64,000 nucleotides of DNA from Treponema sp. (lineage in GTDB: Bacteria; Spirochaetota; Spirochaetia; Treponematales; Breznakiellaceae): assembly GCA_009780855.1 (NCBI GenBank), contig WQZG01000005.1:1-64000 (forward strand), given 5' to 3'. This document shows positions 35,843 to 44,882 of the stretch, one piece after another (within the stretch, counting starts at the first letter, position 1; every line of letters begins with the position of its first letter). The notes below the pieces were generated by a model. The model was not told the DNA's origin, made no database searches, and worked only from the letters and a program-made list of their open reading frames with translations. The position numbers and the translations under genes were made by a program.

Positions 35843-36538
35843 ATGGGAATTTTTTCACGTTTAAAAACCCTGGTCTCATCCAATGTCAATGATATGATTA
35901 GCAAGGCCGAAAAGCCGGAAAAAATGCTCAATCAGCTTTTAATTGACATGAATGAACAGCTTATTGAATCCAAAAAAGCCGTGGCAATGGCCATTGCCGA
36001 CGAAAAAAAGCTTGAAAGGGAGACCGCCAACCAAACCGCATCGGCCCAGGAATGGGAAAGAAAAGCCATGCTTGCGGTAAACGCCGGCAAGGATGATCTT
36101 GCAAAGGAAGCCCTTTTACGCAAACAGGAATACGACAGGGCGGCCGCGGAATACCAAAAACAGTGGCAGGCGCAAAAAACTTCGGTTGATTCGCTTAAAG
36201 AATCGCTGCGGGAGCTTCAAAACAAGATAGAAGAAGCCCAGCGCAAGAAAAATCTTCTGGTCGCAAGGGCAAAACGCGCGGAGGCCCAGCAAAAAATACA
36301 AACAACCATATCAAGTGTCTCCGGAAACCGCAGCGCCTTTGATGCTTTTGACCGGATGGCCACAAAAGTTGACCAAATGGAAGCCCAGGCCGACGCGGAA
36401 AAGGAACTGGAAGACTTTAGCGCCAATTCAAGCCTGGATAAGCGTTTTGCGGAACTGGAAAAATCAGATTCCAGCGCGGATATGCTGTTAATCGAACTTA
36501 AAGAAAAAATGAAGGCCCTGCCGGAAAAAACCCAGTAA
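35843..36538 (+). CDS. pspA: PspA/IM30 family protein
   Basis: 231 residues, almost entirely helical coiled coil. The N-terminus MGIFSRLKTLVSSNVNDMI and the following EKPEKMLNQLLIDMNEQL are the family signature: an amphipathic helix that binds the inner membrane, followed by coiled coil about 25-190. It forms large membrane-protecting oligomers under envelope stress. The usual regulators PspF, PspB and PspC are not adjacent. A terminator follows at 36589. Confidence 0.92.
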   Translation: MGIFSRLKTLVSSNVNDMISKAEKPEKMLNQLLIDMNEQLIESKKAVAMAIADEKKLERETANQTASAQEWERKAMLAVNAGKDDLAKEALLRKQEYDRAAAEYQKQWQAQKTSVDSLKESLRELQNKIEEAQRKKNLLVARAKRAEAQQKIQTTISSVSGNRSAFDAFDRMATKVDQMEAQADAEKELEDFSANSSLDKRFAELEKSDSSADMLLIELKEKMKALPEKTQ

Positions 36539-36588
36539 CTTTTTGGTTTGGAAATTGTGCATAACTTGTTAATTATTGCAGAATATTG

Positions 36589-36623
36589 ACCCGCGGACAA
36601 TTGCGCGGGTTCTTTGATTTTTT
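36589..36623 (+). terminator. Rho-independent terminator after pspA
   Basis: ACCCGCG (36589-36595) pairs perfectly with CGCGGGT (36604-36610) over an 8-nt loop and is followed by TCTTTGATTTTTT. It lies 50 bp after the pspA stop. Confidence 0.75.
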
Positions 36624-36655
36624 ATCATGTAAACACACCTGTTATTAATTGCATT

Positions 36656-36680
36656 TAATTCTTTATATTATAAAGAATTA
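36656..36680. repeat. 25-bp perfect palindrome
   Basis: TAATTCTTTATA (36656-36667) and TATAAAGAATTA (36669-36680) around a single T. It lies in the AT-rich 290-bp gap between pspA and the next operon; it could be an operator for that operon. Nothing else in the gap is recognisable. Confidence 0.6.
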
Positions 36681-36827
36681 CGCTACTTATTTATTATAAT
36701 TATCATAATTTTGCCGGTTTATGGTTTATTTTCTTTGGAGATTTTGGCCTTTCGTATTATTTTGGATTGTTGATAACTTGTTCATGAATTTAAGCCCAGT
36801 GTTATATCTTGCGCTGGCAGGATTCAA

Positions 36828-37790
36828 GTGATAGTCTGTATTTACGGTATTATAATGAAAAATTTGGCCCGGCTGATTATTTTTTTCAGTCTTGCTTTTG
36901 TTATCCTGTTTATTTGCTCCGGTTTCTTTAGATTTCTCTCTTCCTGGATAGATTCGGTCCGTGTTATTTCCAATGATACCGAACGCGGGGGAATGCTGCT
37001 TTCTTCTTTTTCGGCCGCTCTTCCAATAAGTCTTTTTATTGGAATTTTACTTGCCCTAAGCTACTCTGTTAGACGGAAGATTCCTGCTGTTTCCAGCATA
37101 ATTACGGTTTTTTTGCTCTCGGTTATTTTTTGTTATGGAATTTTTTTTGGTATCGAAAGAATTCGGGTTTATGATCCCGGTTTCCTGGTTAATTCCGGTC
37201 CCCAAAAAAGGTCCGGTCTTATTTTATCCCAGCAGGATACAAGAGTTGTTCTCTTGGGAGATAGCAATACCCCGGCCGGTTACCCAAGGGTCCTGGCGTT
37301 TCCGGAAAGACCTCTTGTTTACCAGGAATCCGCTCTGGGGCCTGTTTCGGCAACAATTACCCTGCCCATAGAAAAAAATGCCCCCTGGTTTATCCAAAGT
37401 ATATTAATTGATTTTTCACTTACCGCAAGGGAATTTGACACCCGGTACGCCGGTGATCCGCTGTCTTTTTTGGCTTATGTGTGCTCCCTTCTTTTATTTC
37501 TTGCCTGCCTGCGTTTCCTTTTTGGGCTAAGTTCATGGCCCATGGCCAATCTTTTGTTCGGGTTTCTGGTATTCCGCCTTGTCCTAAGCCTGGTGGTATT
37601 TTTAAATTCAACGGAAGTCCAGACTTTTTTAATAACTTTTGCCAATAAACGTATACCGGATTATTTAACAGTACCGTTTGTTTTTTTGGTGTTAAGCGCG
37701 GCTGTTATACTTTATACTTTTTTGGCGTTTCTGGCGCGGCGGAAAAGTATTCATAATGACAGTAGTCATTTTGACAGAGGTCATTCATGA
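36828..37790 (+). CDS. Six-helix membrane protein with central extracytoplasmic domain, function unknown
   Basis: 320 residues from GTG 36828 (AGGA five bases upstream); an ATG at 36855 is the alternative. Three membrane helices (about 15-40, 60-80, 88-110), a beta-rich outside domain (about 113-208) and three more helices (about 213-235, 245-268, 282-305). This topology is that of LptF/LptG lipid-export permeases, but no sequence motif confirms it, so I give no function. It overlaps the next gene by four bases (ATGA). Confidence 0.55.
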   Translation: MIVCIYGIIMKNLARLIIFFSLAFVILFICSGFFRFLSSWIDSVRVISNDTERGGMLLSSFSAALPISLFIGILLALSYSVRRKIPAVSSIITVFLLSVIFCYGIFFGIERIRVYDPGFLVNSGPQKRSGLILSQQDTRVVLLGDSNTPAGYPRVLAFPERPLVYQESALGPVSATITLPIEKNAPWFIQSILIDFSLTAREFDTRYAGDPLSFLAYVCSLLLFLACLRFLFGLSSWPMANLLFGFLVFRLVLSLVVFLNSTEVQTFLITFANKRIPDYLTVPFVFLVLSAAVILYTFLAFLARRKSIHNDSSHFDRGHS

Positions 37791-39589
37791 AAAAATTTGA
37801 CCCTCAAAAGCTCCTATCCCCGCATTCGTTGTTTTTGCTTTATTTAATATTGTCTTCCGCTGCGATCATGGGATTTAAGATGATTTTTCCCGGCAGTATC
37901 CCGCTTCCGTTTTTTTCTGCATCCTGGCGTTTAATTACCGGAGGGGAAACCTTGATCCAGCTATTCCCCGCATTGGCCCTGTCCGCGCTTGTAATCCCGT
38001 TTGGCGTTCATTTTAATCCGCAGGAAAAATATAGTTCATTTTCGCCTAAATTCCTCAATGATCTTGGCCCGTTTATTTTTAACGCGATTTTTTCTGCAGC
38101 CATATACGCCCTGGCTTCTCTTTTGATACTGCCGCTTACATTGAATTATAAAACCGATCTGGAAGCAAAGGCACGGCTTTTTTATCTTTCCGAAGAAAGG
38201 GCCCGCGTCCACGCCGGCCAGGGTGAATGGCAGGAGGCGGCGCAGTTTCTGGATATTTGTAACAGGATTTGGCCGGACGCTCCCGAACTTGCCGGCCTCC
38301 GTACGGAAACTTCAATACGGCTGGATGAGATTAGCCATAAACAGGAACCTCTTCCAAAAGGGACGCTTACTACCAGGTATGATTTAACCACTCCAAAGCC
38401 TGTTAACGCGGCGCAGGCTCTGGCCCTGGCAGATGCGGCAATGAAGGAAGAAAGATATTTTGACGCGCATTGGCTTGCTACATTGGCCGGTGATCTTGCC
38501 GGTCCCGGCAGCTCCGAATCGGCCGCTTCCGCAGCGCTGGCAAGCCGGGCCTGGAACGCTGTATCTTCACTTGAACCAAATGCCCGCCAGAGCGAGGCGT
38601 ACAGGATTTACTACCTCAAGCGGGACGCCTACAGGGCCCTTGTCTCAAACGAATGGATACAGGCTTATTATCTTTTCCGCGATCTTTTGTCGGCGGCTCC
38701 CGGCGATCCTGACGGTCAATATTTTCTGAGCCTAAGCGAACAGGGCCTTATCCGCATGGCTTTTTTTATTGACGAGATCGAACTTAGGGACAGCCCTGAC
38801 GGAGCCCTTCTTTCTGTTCCGTACAATGACGGCGGCTCAGCAGGCGGCCGGCTCGTTATTCGTTTTAAATCCCTCTCAATGTACCCGGATGTTGCCTACG
38901 GAATCGGTGCAGAGATCCTGGCCTTTGATTATTCCGGCAGGCAGCTCTGGCGTATTGACGCGCCCTATGCCAAAATAGTCCCCCTGTCTATTCGACAGGA
39001 CTTGTCTATTGGACAGGACTTATCTAACGGGCAGCAAAATACCGGGCCACGGATTTCCATCCTTATGCATGCCCTGGACAGAATGGACGCAAACCTGAGC
39101 TGGAAACCAACCGCCGTCAGCTTTGCCGGCGTTGCTCCGGTAAACACCCAGATATCCCTTGATTTAAACTGGGATGACTTTGTACTGCTTTCCGGCATCA
39201 GCCGGGGTTATGATAACCTGAATCCCGCTCAACTGATAGCCGCCGCCGGTCTTGGTCCGGACTACGGTTATCTGCCGCAGATTTTCCAGGCGCAGGCGAT
39301 CAGCAGGTTTACGGAACCTGTATTGTTCCTGCCGCTTTTAATATTGATTCTGGCTGCTGCCTGGCGTTTCAGGGCCCCGGTCAGGCCGCGTTACATGTGG
39401 CTTCCCATGCTTGGAATTCTGCCAGTGGTTTTTAACGGCGTATTTATGCTTTACCGTTACCTTACAGACAATCTGACCATCTGGACAGTGATCGGTCTTG
39501 GTTTTTCGATGGTTGTCTTTTTGTTTTCTGCCGGGGTTCTTGTTCTGTTTATTCTTTCGCTTATTATCCTTGCGGCCCAGCGCGGCTGA
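37787..39589 (+). CDS. Large membrane protein with TPR-like extracytoplasmic region, function unknown
   Basis: 600 residues. Helices near 12-30, 55-75 and 88-115, then a long domain: about 125-330 looks like degenerate TPR repeats (LFYLSEERARVHAGQGEWQEAAQFLD; ALADAAMKEERYFDAHWLATLAGD; YYLFRDLLSAAPGDPDGQYFL), about 330-500 is beta-rich, and three helices follow near 510-530, 538-560 and 568-598. The six-helix frame with a large insert mirrors the preceding gene. It is the middle member of a three-gene operon that ends with a J-domain protein. Confidence 0.55.
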   Translation: MKKFDPQKLLSPHSLFLLYLILSSAAIMGFKMIFPGSIPLPFFSASWRLITGGETLIQLFPALALSALVIPFGVHFNPQEKYSSFSPKFLNDLGPFIFNAIFSAAIYALASLLILPLTLNYKTDLEAKARLFYLSEERARVHAGQGEWQEAAQFLDICNRIWPDAPELAGLRTETSIRLDEISHKQEPLPKGTLTTRYDLTTPKPVNAAQALALADAAMKEERYFDAHWLATLAGDLAGPGSSESAASAALASRAWNAVSSLEPNARQSEAYRIYYLKRDAYRALVSNEWIQAYYLFRDLLSAAPGDPDGQYFLSLSEQGLIRMAFFIDEIELRDSPDGALLSVPYNDGGSAGGRLVIRFKSLSMYPDVAYGIGAEILAFDYSGRQLWRIDAPYAKIVPLSIRQDLSIGQDLSNGQQNTGPRISILMHALDRMDANLSWKPTAVSFAGVAPVNTQISLDLNWDDFVLLSGISRGYDNLNPAQLIAAAGLGPDYGYLPQIFQAQAISRFTEPVLFLPLLILILAAAWRFRAPVRPRYMWLPMLGILPVVFNGVFMLYRYLTDNLTIWTVIGLGFSMVVFLFSAGVLVLFILSLIILAAQRG

Positions 39590-39596
39590 TCCGCAA

Positions 39597-40385
39597 ATGA
39601 AATTTAAAAAATTTTTTTTCCGTCTGCCGGGGAAACTGCGGCTGATCGCCGGAGTGCTTCTTGGCGGATTGATTGGCCTTATCGGCGGGCTTGCCGGATT
39701 AATTATCGGTATGGTTTTGGGTTACCTTGTTCAGGAGCTGCTGGGCCAGTTTGCCGTTAACAGTGAAGTCCGCCTATATTATGACAATCCCGGCGCGTTT
39801 AGTTTTTACGAAGGCGAACCTGGTCTTGCCGCTTTCTGCGGGCTTGGCATCCTTATAATCGCAAAATCCGCTCTTGGCCAGATAAACACGGAAGTCGCGA
39901 TCGCGGAAACTGTCCGCAAGGCAAAGCTGTGTTTCCCCGGCGCTGCCGCCGATCATGGAATGATCGAAAATTTTTGCCGGCTCGCATGGTCACGGCGGGG
40001 GAGCCTTAACCCGGACCTGCTTGCCGAGAGCCTTGTCTGCGGGCGCAGACATTCAGACGGCGGAGATAACCTTCATCATATGGGAGCTGTTCTATACAAT
40101 CTGGCTTCCACGGATACTGCCCGCAGGTTTGCGCAGGATATCTGGCATACCCTTGATCCGCAGTTCGAACCGGCGCCCGTTCCCGATGATCCCTGGAAGA
40201 TCCTCGACATTTCCCCGCAGACGCCCCTCTCCGAGGTTAAGGCTCATTACCGCATGCTTGCGGCCCAGTTCCATCCTGATGTGCTGCAGGGCCTGGACGA
40301 GGAACACCGGCAGACAGCGGCCCATGCCTTTATCGCGATTCAAAAAGCCTACGATCAAATTTTGCAAATCATGGGCCGCCTGTAA
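39597..40385 (+). CDS. Membrane-anchored J-domain protein (DjlA-like)
   Basis: 262 residues from ATG 39597. A glycine-rich membrane hairpin (about 14-48: LLGGLIGLIGGLAGLIIGMV) is followed by a helical TerB-like region (about 75-175) and a C-terminal J domain (about 198-262, DDPWKILDISPQTPLSEVK and the HPD motif in AAQFHPDVL). DjlA recruits DnaK to the inner membrane; this protein probably does the same for substrates handled by the two upstream membrane proteins. Starts 7 bp after the preceding stop. Confidence 0.8.
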   Translation: MKFKKFFFRLPGKLRLIAGVLLGGLIGLIGGLAGLIIGMVLGYLVQELLGQFAVNSEVRLYYDNPGAFSFYEGEPGLAAFCGLGILIIAKSALGQINTEVAIAETVRKAKLCFPGAAADHGMIENFCRLAWSRRGSLNPDLLAESLVCGRRHSDGGDNLHHMGAVLYNLASTDTARRFAQDIWHTLDPQFEPAPVPDDPWKILDISPQTPLSEVKAHYRMLAAQFHPDVLQGLDEEHRQTAAHAFIAIQKAYDQILQIMGRL

Positions 40386-40438
40386 TTGCAATTGCTGTTA
40401 TTGGTTATGTATTATTTAGCCAGAATGGAGGAAAAACA

Positions 40439-41557
40439 ATGACCATAAGGCGCCAGTTGTTTTTTTCAAATGTCCGCATTCTTTTGCTTTCATTTGCGAC
40501 TCTTGTTTTTATCGGCAATATTTCGGCGTTCATCATATTCAGAACCGGGAGACCGTACAGTGAATCCCTTATGGAATTTATAAGACCCTACAGGAATGAC
40601 ATGAGGTTAATCTGGATTTTGGGGATAGCCTTTTTTATTATTCTTATAAGCGTAGTTAATAATTATTATACCCACCGCATGTCAAAGCGGATAATCAAGC
40701 CGCTTGAGCCGTTAAGCGAGGGAGTTCACCAGATTAATGAAAGTAATTTTTCTTACCGCATAAATTACCGCAACGATGATGAATTTCGGCCCATTTGCGA
40801 CGCCTTTAACGAGATGGCCGCCAAACTTGAAACTTCCGCGGTGCGGCGCCAAAAGGAAGAAGCAAACCGCCGGGAGCTAATCGCCGGTATTTCCCATGAT
40901 CTGCGCACTCCCCTTACATCGATAAAAGGCTGTCTTGAAGGAATTGAAACCGGCGTCGCCTCCACCCCGGAAATGAAGGACCGGTATCTAAAGTTCATGA
41001 AAAATAAAACCGCTGATTTGGAACACATAATCGAACAGCTCTTCCTTTTTTCAAAACTGGATATGGACGAATTCCCGCTTTCATTAAGGCGCACCGACAT
41101 TACCGCGGCTGTCTGTGACATGATTGAAAATTCGCGGGCCGAGTACAGTTCAAGAGGCATGGATATCAAAATCACCGGAATGCCGGAGAACGTTTATGTC
41201 AATGCCGATGTTATAATGCTGCGGAACGTGATCATAAATATTTTTGAGAACAGCGTAAAGTATAAAACCAAAAAGACAGTACAGATGAAGGTAAGCGCCG
41301 CAGCCGAAAACAATGACGTTCTCCTTAGTCTGGCGGATAACGGCCCCGGCGTGCAGGCGGATTTTGTATCCAAACTTTTTAACGCGTTCTACCGCACCGA
41401 TCCTTCGCGCAGCAGACAGGGTTCCGGACTAGGTCTTACCATATGCGGAAAAATTATTGAAAGGATGGGCGGGAGCATAAACGCCGAACTGCCGGAGACC
41501 GGCGGACTTACCATTATTATAAGACTCCCGCTGATTCAGGAGAACGGCAATGCCTGA
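40439..41557 (+). CDS. Sensor histidine kinase (HAMP-HisKA-HATPase)
   Basis: 372 residues behind a TGGAGG site. Two membrane helices (about 12-35 and 57-80) enclose a very short outside loop of about 20 residues, so it may sense membrane state or a partner protein. HAMP about 80-135, HisKA with the phosphoacceptor in GISHDLRTPLTSIKG near residue 152, HATPase with RNVIINIFENSVKY near 262, LADNGPGV near 300 and GSGLGLTICG near 330. It overlaps the response-regulator gene by 8 bases. Confidence 0.92.
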   Translation: MTIRRQLFFSNVRILLLSFATLVFIGNISAFIIFRTGRPYSESLMEFIRPYRNDMRLIWILGIAFFIILISVVNNYYTHRMSKRIIKPLEPLSEGVHQINESNFSYRINYRNDDEFRPICDAFNEMAAKLETSAVRRQKEEANRRELIAGISHDLRTPLTSIKGCLEGIETGVASTPEMKDRYLKFMKNKTADLEHIIEQLFLFSKLDMDEFPLSLRRTDITAAVCDMIENSRAEYSSRGMDIKITGMPENVYVNADVIMLRNVIINIFENSVKYKTKKTVQMKVSAAAENNDVLLSLADNGPGVQADFVSKLFNAFYRTDPSRSRQGSGLGLTICGKIIERMGGSINAELPETGGLTIIIRLPLIQENGNA

Positions 41558-42257
41558 TATAAAAGCAAAAATTCTGATTATAGAAGATGACCGGGAAATT
41601 GCGGCCATTGAAAAGGACTTTTTGGATATTAACGGTTTTGAGGCAGTCATAGAAAATGACGGCATCGAAGGTCAAAAACTCGCACTTTCCGGTAAATTTT
41701 CACTTATTATTCTTGATCTCATGCTGCCCGGCAAAGACGGAATGGCAATCTGCAGGGATATAAGGGATAAAATTGACATCCCTATTTTAATTGTAACAGC
41801 CAGGACAGAGGATAATGAAATAATACGGGGCCTTGGACTGGGCGCCGACGATTATATCATTAAGCCTTTTTCTCCGACAGAACTGGTTGCGCGTGTCAAA
41901 TCACACATTGCCAGGTACAAACGGCTGACCAGGAATACATTAAATCCGCAAAAAACCGATGATTTCGATTTTGGCTGGCTAAGAATAAACAAGGGGACCC
42001 GCAGTGTTTTTATAAATGAGAACGAAATTTTTTTAACCAACATTGAATATGAAATGCTGTTGTTTTTTATTGCCAATGCCGGAATGGTTTTTAGCAAAGA
42101 ACAGCTGTACAGCAGAATTTGGGGAGAAGACATGTACGGCGATCTAAAAACGGTAGCGGTGCATATAAACCGGCTGCGCGAAAAGATAGAAAAGGTCCCT
42201 TCCGATCCGGTTCACCTTCAGACTGTATGGGGAGCCGGTTACCGTTTTATGTCTTAA
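41550..42257 (+). CDS. OmpR/PhoB-family response regulator
   Basis: 235 residues. Receiver domain 1-122 with acidic pocket EDD near residue 12, phosphoacceptor Asp in LIILDLMLPGKDG near 55 and Lys in IIKPFSP near 106. Winged-helix DNA-binding domain about 135-235 ending in HLQTVWGAGYRFMS. Partner of the kinase encoded just upstream. The flavodoxin-like gene downstream could be a target, but no binding sites were identified. Confidence 0.94.
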   Translation: MPDIKAKILIIEDDREIAAIEKDFLDINGFEAVIENDGIEGQKLALSGKFSLIILDLMLPGKDGMAICRDIRDKIDIPILIVTARTEDNEIIRGLGLGADDYIIKPFSPTELVARVKSHIARYKRLTRNTLNPQKTDDFDFGWLRINKGTRSVFINENEIFLTNIEYEMLLFFIANAGMVFSKEQLYSRIWGEDMYGDLKTVAVHINRLREKIEKVPSDPVHLQTVWGAGYRFMS

Positions 42258-42347
42258 TTTCAAACCTCAGTTTACCAAAATTTTACTTTTAGTTTATCTT
42301 TTGTTTACATTTGTGTGTTTTACTGTATTTTATCAGGAGACAAAAAA

Positions 42348-42818
42348 ATGGAAGACACAGTATATTATATCTCCAGAAACAAAGAAGGCGACAATAGTAA
42401 AGTTGATCATGTCGCCAATGTCGCCGGCGCCATTGCAGCCGGCTCCCAGGCATCTTCAAACGCGATCGGCAAACACACGTTCGTAGCCGGCGCGAATATC
42501 CTTTTTACGGGATGCGAAGTAAAGGGCGGGAAAATTCCCGGTTCCTTCAGCAAAATGCTTAAGGGCCTCGACCCGGCCGAAGTAAAAACAGTAGCGTTGT
42601 TTTCCGTTATCAAGGGCGGAAGCGCGACGGCGATGGCGGCAGCCAAAGCCATTCTTGATCCAAAGGGCGTTAAAATTTGCGCCGAGGAATTTTCCTGTTT
42701 TGAAGCAACCGCATTTAAGAACAAGGGCTGCCCCACGGAAGATGACTTTAAAAAAGCCAGGGAATTCGGGGCGATGATAAAGTCCAAATACCGGAATTCG
42801 TCTTCATCTTCCAAATAA
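42348..42818 (+). CDS. Flavodoxin-like protein
   Basis: 156 residues from ATG 42348 (AGGAGA site). The order of strands and loops (VYYISRNKEGD..., ANILFTGCEVKGGKIPGSF near 51-69, VALFSVIKGGSATAMAAAK near 86-104, GVKICAEEFSC near 111-121) follows the flavodoxin fold, but the phosphate-binding loop T-x-T-G-x-T is absent and the C-terminus is a Ser/Lys tail. FMN binding is therefore uncertain. It is preceded by a possible promoter TTTACA-N16-TATTTT (42304-42331). Confidence 0.6.
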   Translation: MEDTVYYISRNKEGDNSKVDHVANVAGAIAAGSQASSNAIGKHTFVAGANILFTGCEVKGGKIPGSFSKMLKGLDPAEVKTVALFSVIKGGSATAMAAAKAILDPKGVKICAEEFSCFEATAFKNKGCPTEDDFKKAREFGAMIKSKYRNSSSSSK

Positions 42819-42842
42819 CCAGGCAGCCGGGCCGTAAACAGA

Positions 42843-44117
42843 TTACGACCTGCTGATCCTTGCGCCAAGTGATGTAAGCCTGGCGGCGAGGTCTTCGTAG
42901 CCCCTGTCTATTTGGTAAATATTGTCTATTACGCTTTTGCCCTGTGCGCACAGGGCAGCAATTACCATTGCCATACCGGCCCTTATATCCGGACTTGCCA
43001 GCTGTGAGCCGGTAAGCCGTGTGGGGCCGGATATGACCGCGCGGTGCGGATCACAGAGTACTATCCTTGCTCCCATCGCTATAAGCTTGTCTGTAAAATA
43101 CAGCCTGGATTCAAACATTTTCTCGTGAATCAACACCGTACCTTTTACCTGGGTCGCGACTACTGTTGTAATGCTTGTCAGATCGGGCGGGAATCCAGGC
43201 CATGGAGCGTCGTCTATCTTTGGAATCATGCCGTCAAGATCACAGTTTACTTCCATGGTTTGTTCCGGCGGGACCCTAATCGTATTCCCCTCGTGCTCCC
43301 AGACAATGCCCAGTTTACCAAAAGCAATTTTTGCCGGCCGCAATTCCATGGGTTTAATGCCCTCAATCAAAAGTTCTCCCTTTGTAGCGGCGGCCAGTCC
43401 GATCAGGGAACCTGCTTCCATAAAATCTGCGCCGATTTCTGCCTCGCAGCCTGTAAGTTTTTTAACGCCCCTTATGGTCAAAACATTGGAACCGATGCCG
43501 CTGATTTTGGCGCCCATGGAAACCAGCATTCCGCAAAGATCCTGAACATGGGGTTCGCAGGCTGCATTTGTAAGGATGGTTTTACCTCTGGCGGTAACAG
43601 CGGCCATAATCGCATTCTCCGTAGCTGTGACCGAAGCTTCATCCAGATAAATATCCGCGCCGGCCAGACCTGATGCCGCGAATTCAAACGTGGAATTTAT
43701 ATTTATATTGGCTCCAAGCTCTGTCAGGGCCTGGAGGTGGGTGTCCAGCCTGCGCCTGCCGATCACATCTCCTCCCGGGGGCGGCAGAACAGCTTTCCCC
43801 GATCTGGCCAGCAGGGGGCCTGCAAACAAAATCGAAGCCCGTATTTTATGCGCGAGTTCCGCCGGTATCTCGGAAGTCTTGATGTTGCGCAGTACAAGCT
43901 GCCAGGTATTGGCGCCTTTTCTTTTGGCCTCGCCGCCAAGGGAACGGTATATTTCCAGCATTACCTGGACATCTTCGATATCAGGAATATTTTTTAAAAC
44001 AACAGGTTCATCGGTCAATAAAGCCGCGGCAATACACGGCAGGGCAGCGTTCTTGTTGCCGCTGACTTTTATTTTCCCGCTGATCGGATATCCGCCTTCG
44101 ATAAGGTATTGATTCAT
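42843..44117 (-). CDS. murA: UDP-N-acetylglucosamine 1-carboxyvinyltransferase with Asp in place of catalytic Cys
   Basis: 424 residues. Catalyses the first committed step of peptidoglycan synthesis, transfer of enolpyruvate from PEP to UDP-GlcNAc, in the cytoplasm. [10 protein letters not shown] near residue 18 contains the conserved Lys-Asn pair; the active-site loop reads [14 protein letters not shown], so residue 117 (codon GAT, 43769-43767) is Asp where most MurA enzymes have Cys (Cys115 in E. coli). The same change occurs in Chlamydia, Mycobacterium and Borrelia MurA, which are active but insensitive to fosfomycin. The gene stands alone. Confidence 0.94.
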   Translation of the reverse strand: MNQYLIEGGYPISGKIKVSGNKNAALPCIAAALLTDEPVVLKNIPDIEDVQVMLEIYRSLGGEAKRKGANTWQLVLRNIKTSEIPAELAHKIRASILFAGPLLARSGKAVLPPPGGDVIGRRRLDTHLQALTELGANININSTFEFAASGLAGADIYLDEASVTATENAIMAAVTARGKTILTNAACEPHVQDLCGMLVSMGAKISGIGSNVLTIRGVKKLTGCEAEIGADFMEAGSLIGLAAATKGELLIEGIKPMELRPAKIAFGKLGIVWEHEGNTIRVPPEQTMEVNCDLDGMIPKIDDAPWPGFPPDLTSITTVVATQVKGTVLIHEKMFESRLYFTDKLIAMGARIVLCDPHRAVISGPTRLTGSQLASPDIRAGMAMVIAALCAQGKSVIDNIYQIDRGYEDLAARLTSLGARISRS

Positions 44118-44181
44118 GTTTTACTTATATCAATACTGGCCGCTTAAAACAAGATTGCCGGAGAAGTTATTATAGAAGTTA

Positions 44182-44511
44182 TTACTGGCCTGTTATTTCC
44201 ACGCCTGTCCTTAATATTTCCTTAACAAAAGGATTATCATTGTATAGCTCAGAAGTCGGGAATGCGTTAGGTTCCAGCAGTAAATCCTTGTCGTATTTTA
44301 TTTTTAAATAAAATAGATCGGTTAAAATATCCAATTTGCGCTTTGATTCAAAAGCATGTGAAAAAAAGCAAATATCTACATCGCTGTTTTCTTTTTGTTC
44401 TCCCTTTGCCCAGGACCCATACAAATATACCTTATCAATAGGCATTGCTTTTTTTACATCGGCTATGTATTGATTGGCAATTTCTGTTATGGTTTCAAGG
44501 TCTGCAGCCAT
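44182..44511 (-). CDS. MNT-type minimal nucleotidyltransferase (antitoxin-like)
   Basis: 109 residues from ATG 44511, which has AGGGAGG seven bases upstream. The nucleotidyltransferase motif GSWAKGEQKENSDVDICFFS lies near residues 30-49: G-S-x10-D-x-D with both metal Asp residues. Such proteins are the antitoxin half of HEPN-MNT pairs and add AMP to the HEPN toxin. The matching HEPN gene lies directly upstream but is broken (44540-44719). Confidence 0.82.
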   Translation of the reverse strand: MAADLETITEIANQYIADVKKAMPIDKVYLYGSWAKGEQKENSDVDICFFSHAFESKRKLDILTDLFYLKIKYDKDLLLEPNAFPTSELYNDNPFVKEILRTGVEITGQ

Positions 44512-44539
44512 GTAAATGCCTCCCTGGTTTTTTCTCATG

Positions 44540-44719
44540 AATCCGGGGAATATTATCATCAATGAATACCAGATACAGTCCCTTGCATAGTTTTTCTATT
44601 GCCTACTGACACATGAAAACAACATAAAGCCAGCGTCCTGCAATGAACATTGCCTCTGCGGTTTCGAGATCGTACCTGGAAATATCCAGCCAATATTCAA
44701 ATTTTGCTTGTGAATCCAT
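44540..44719 (-). pseudogene. HEPN-domain toxin gene, broken by a stop codon and truncated
   Basis: Reading from ATG 44719 gives MDSQAKFEYWLDISRYDLET, an intact start of a HEPN domain, through YVVFMCQ; codon 39 is TAG (44605-44603) where the family has a second Gln (CAG), and the same frame continues AIEKLCKGLYLVFIDD and PRIHE before losing similarity at the MNT gene. About the last 60-70 residues of a HEPN protein, including the usual catalytic R-x4-6-H motif, are missing. One C-to-T change plus a deletion explain it. Not a functional toxin. Confidence 0.75.
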
Positions 44720-44735
44720 ATTGTTTCTTTACCAA

Positions 44736-44798
44736 ACATAACATAGATCACTTGGTTTTTCAATATGGAATCTAAATCTTTAATTTTTTATGTTATGT
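44736..44798. repeat. Inverted repeat upstream of locus C
   Basis: ACATAACATA (44736-44745) and TATGTTATGT (44789-44798) are perfect 10-bp inverted repeats 43 bp apart in the AT-rich leader of locus C. It may be a looped operator or chance in AT-rich DNA. Confidence 0.35.
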
Positions 44799-44882
44799 AT
44801 TACTGATTCTATATTAATTTTTCTTGCTTTTATCAATATGTCATGTTAAACTTGAATATGCATTTTGTACTTAGGAGTTGAA

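Noticed and set aside
43044-43673. 209-residue plus-strand frame
   Set aside because: Antisense to murA; Cys/His-rich by reverse-complement bias only.
44603-44605. In-frame TAG of the HEPN gene read as pyrrolysine, suggested by the URO-D/MtbA-like gene elsewhere
   Set aside because: HEPN proteins normally have Gln here, the frame is also truncated downstream, and no pylT or pylS is visible; a nonsense mutation explains it better.
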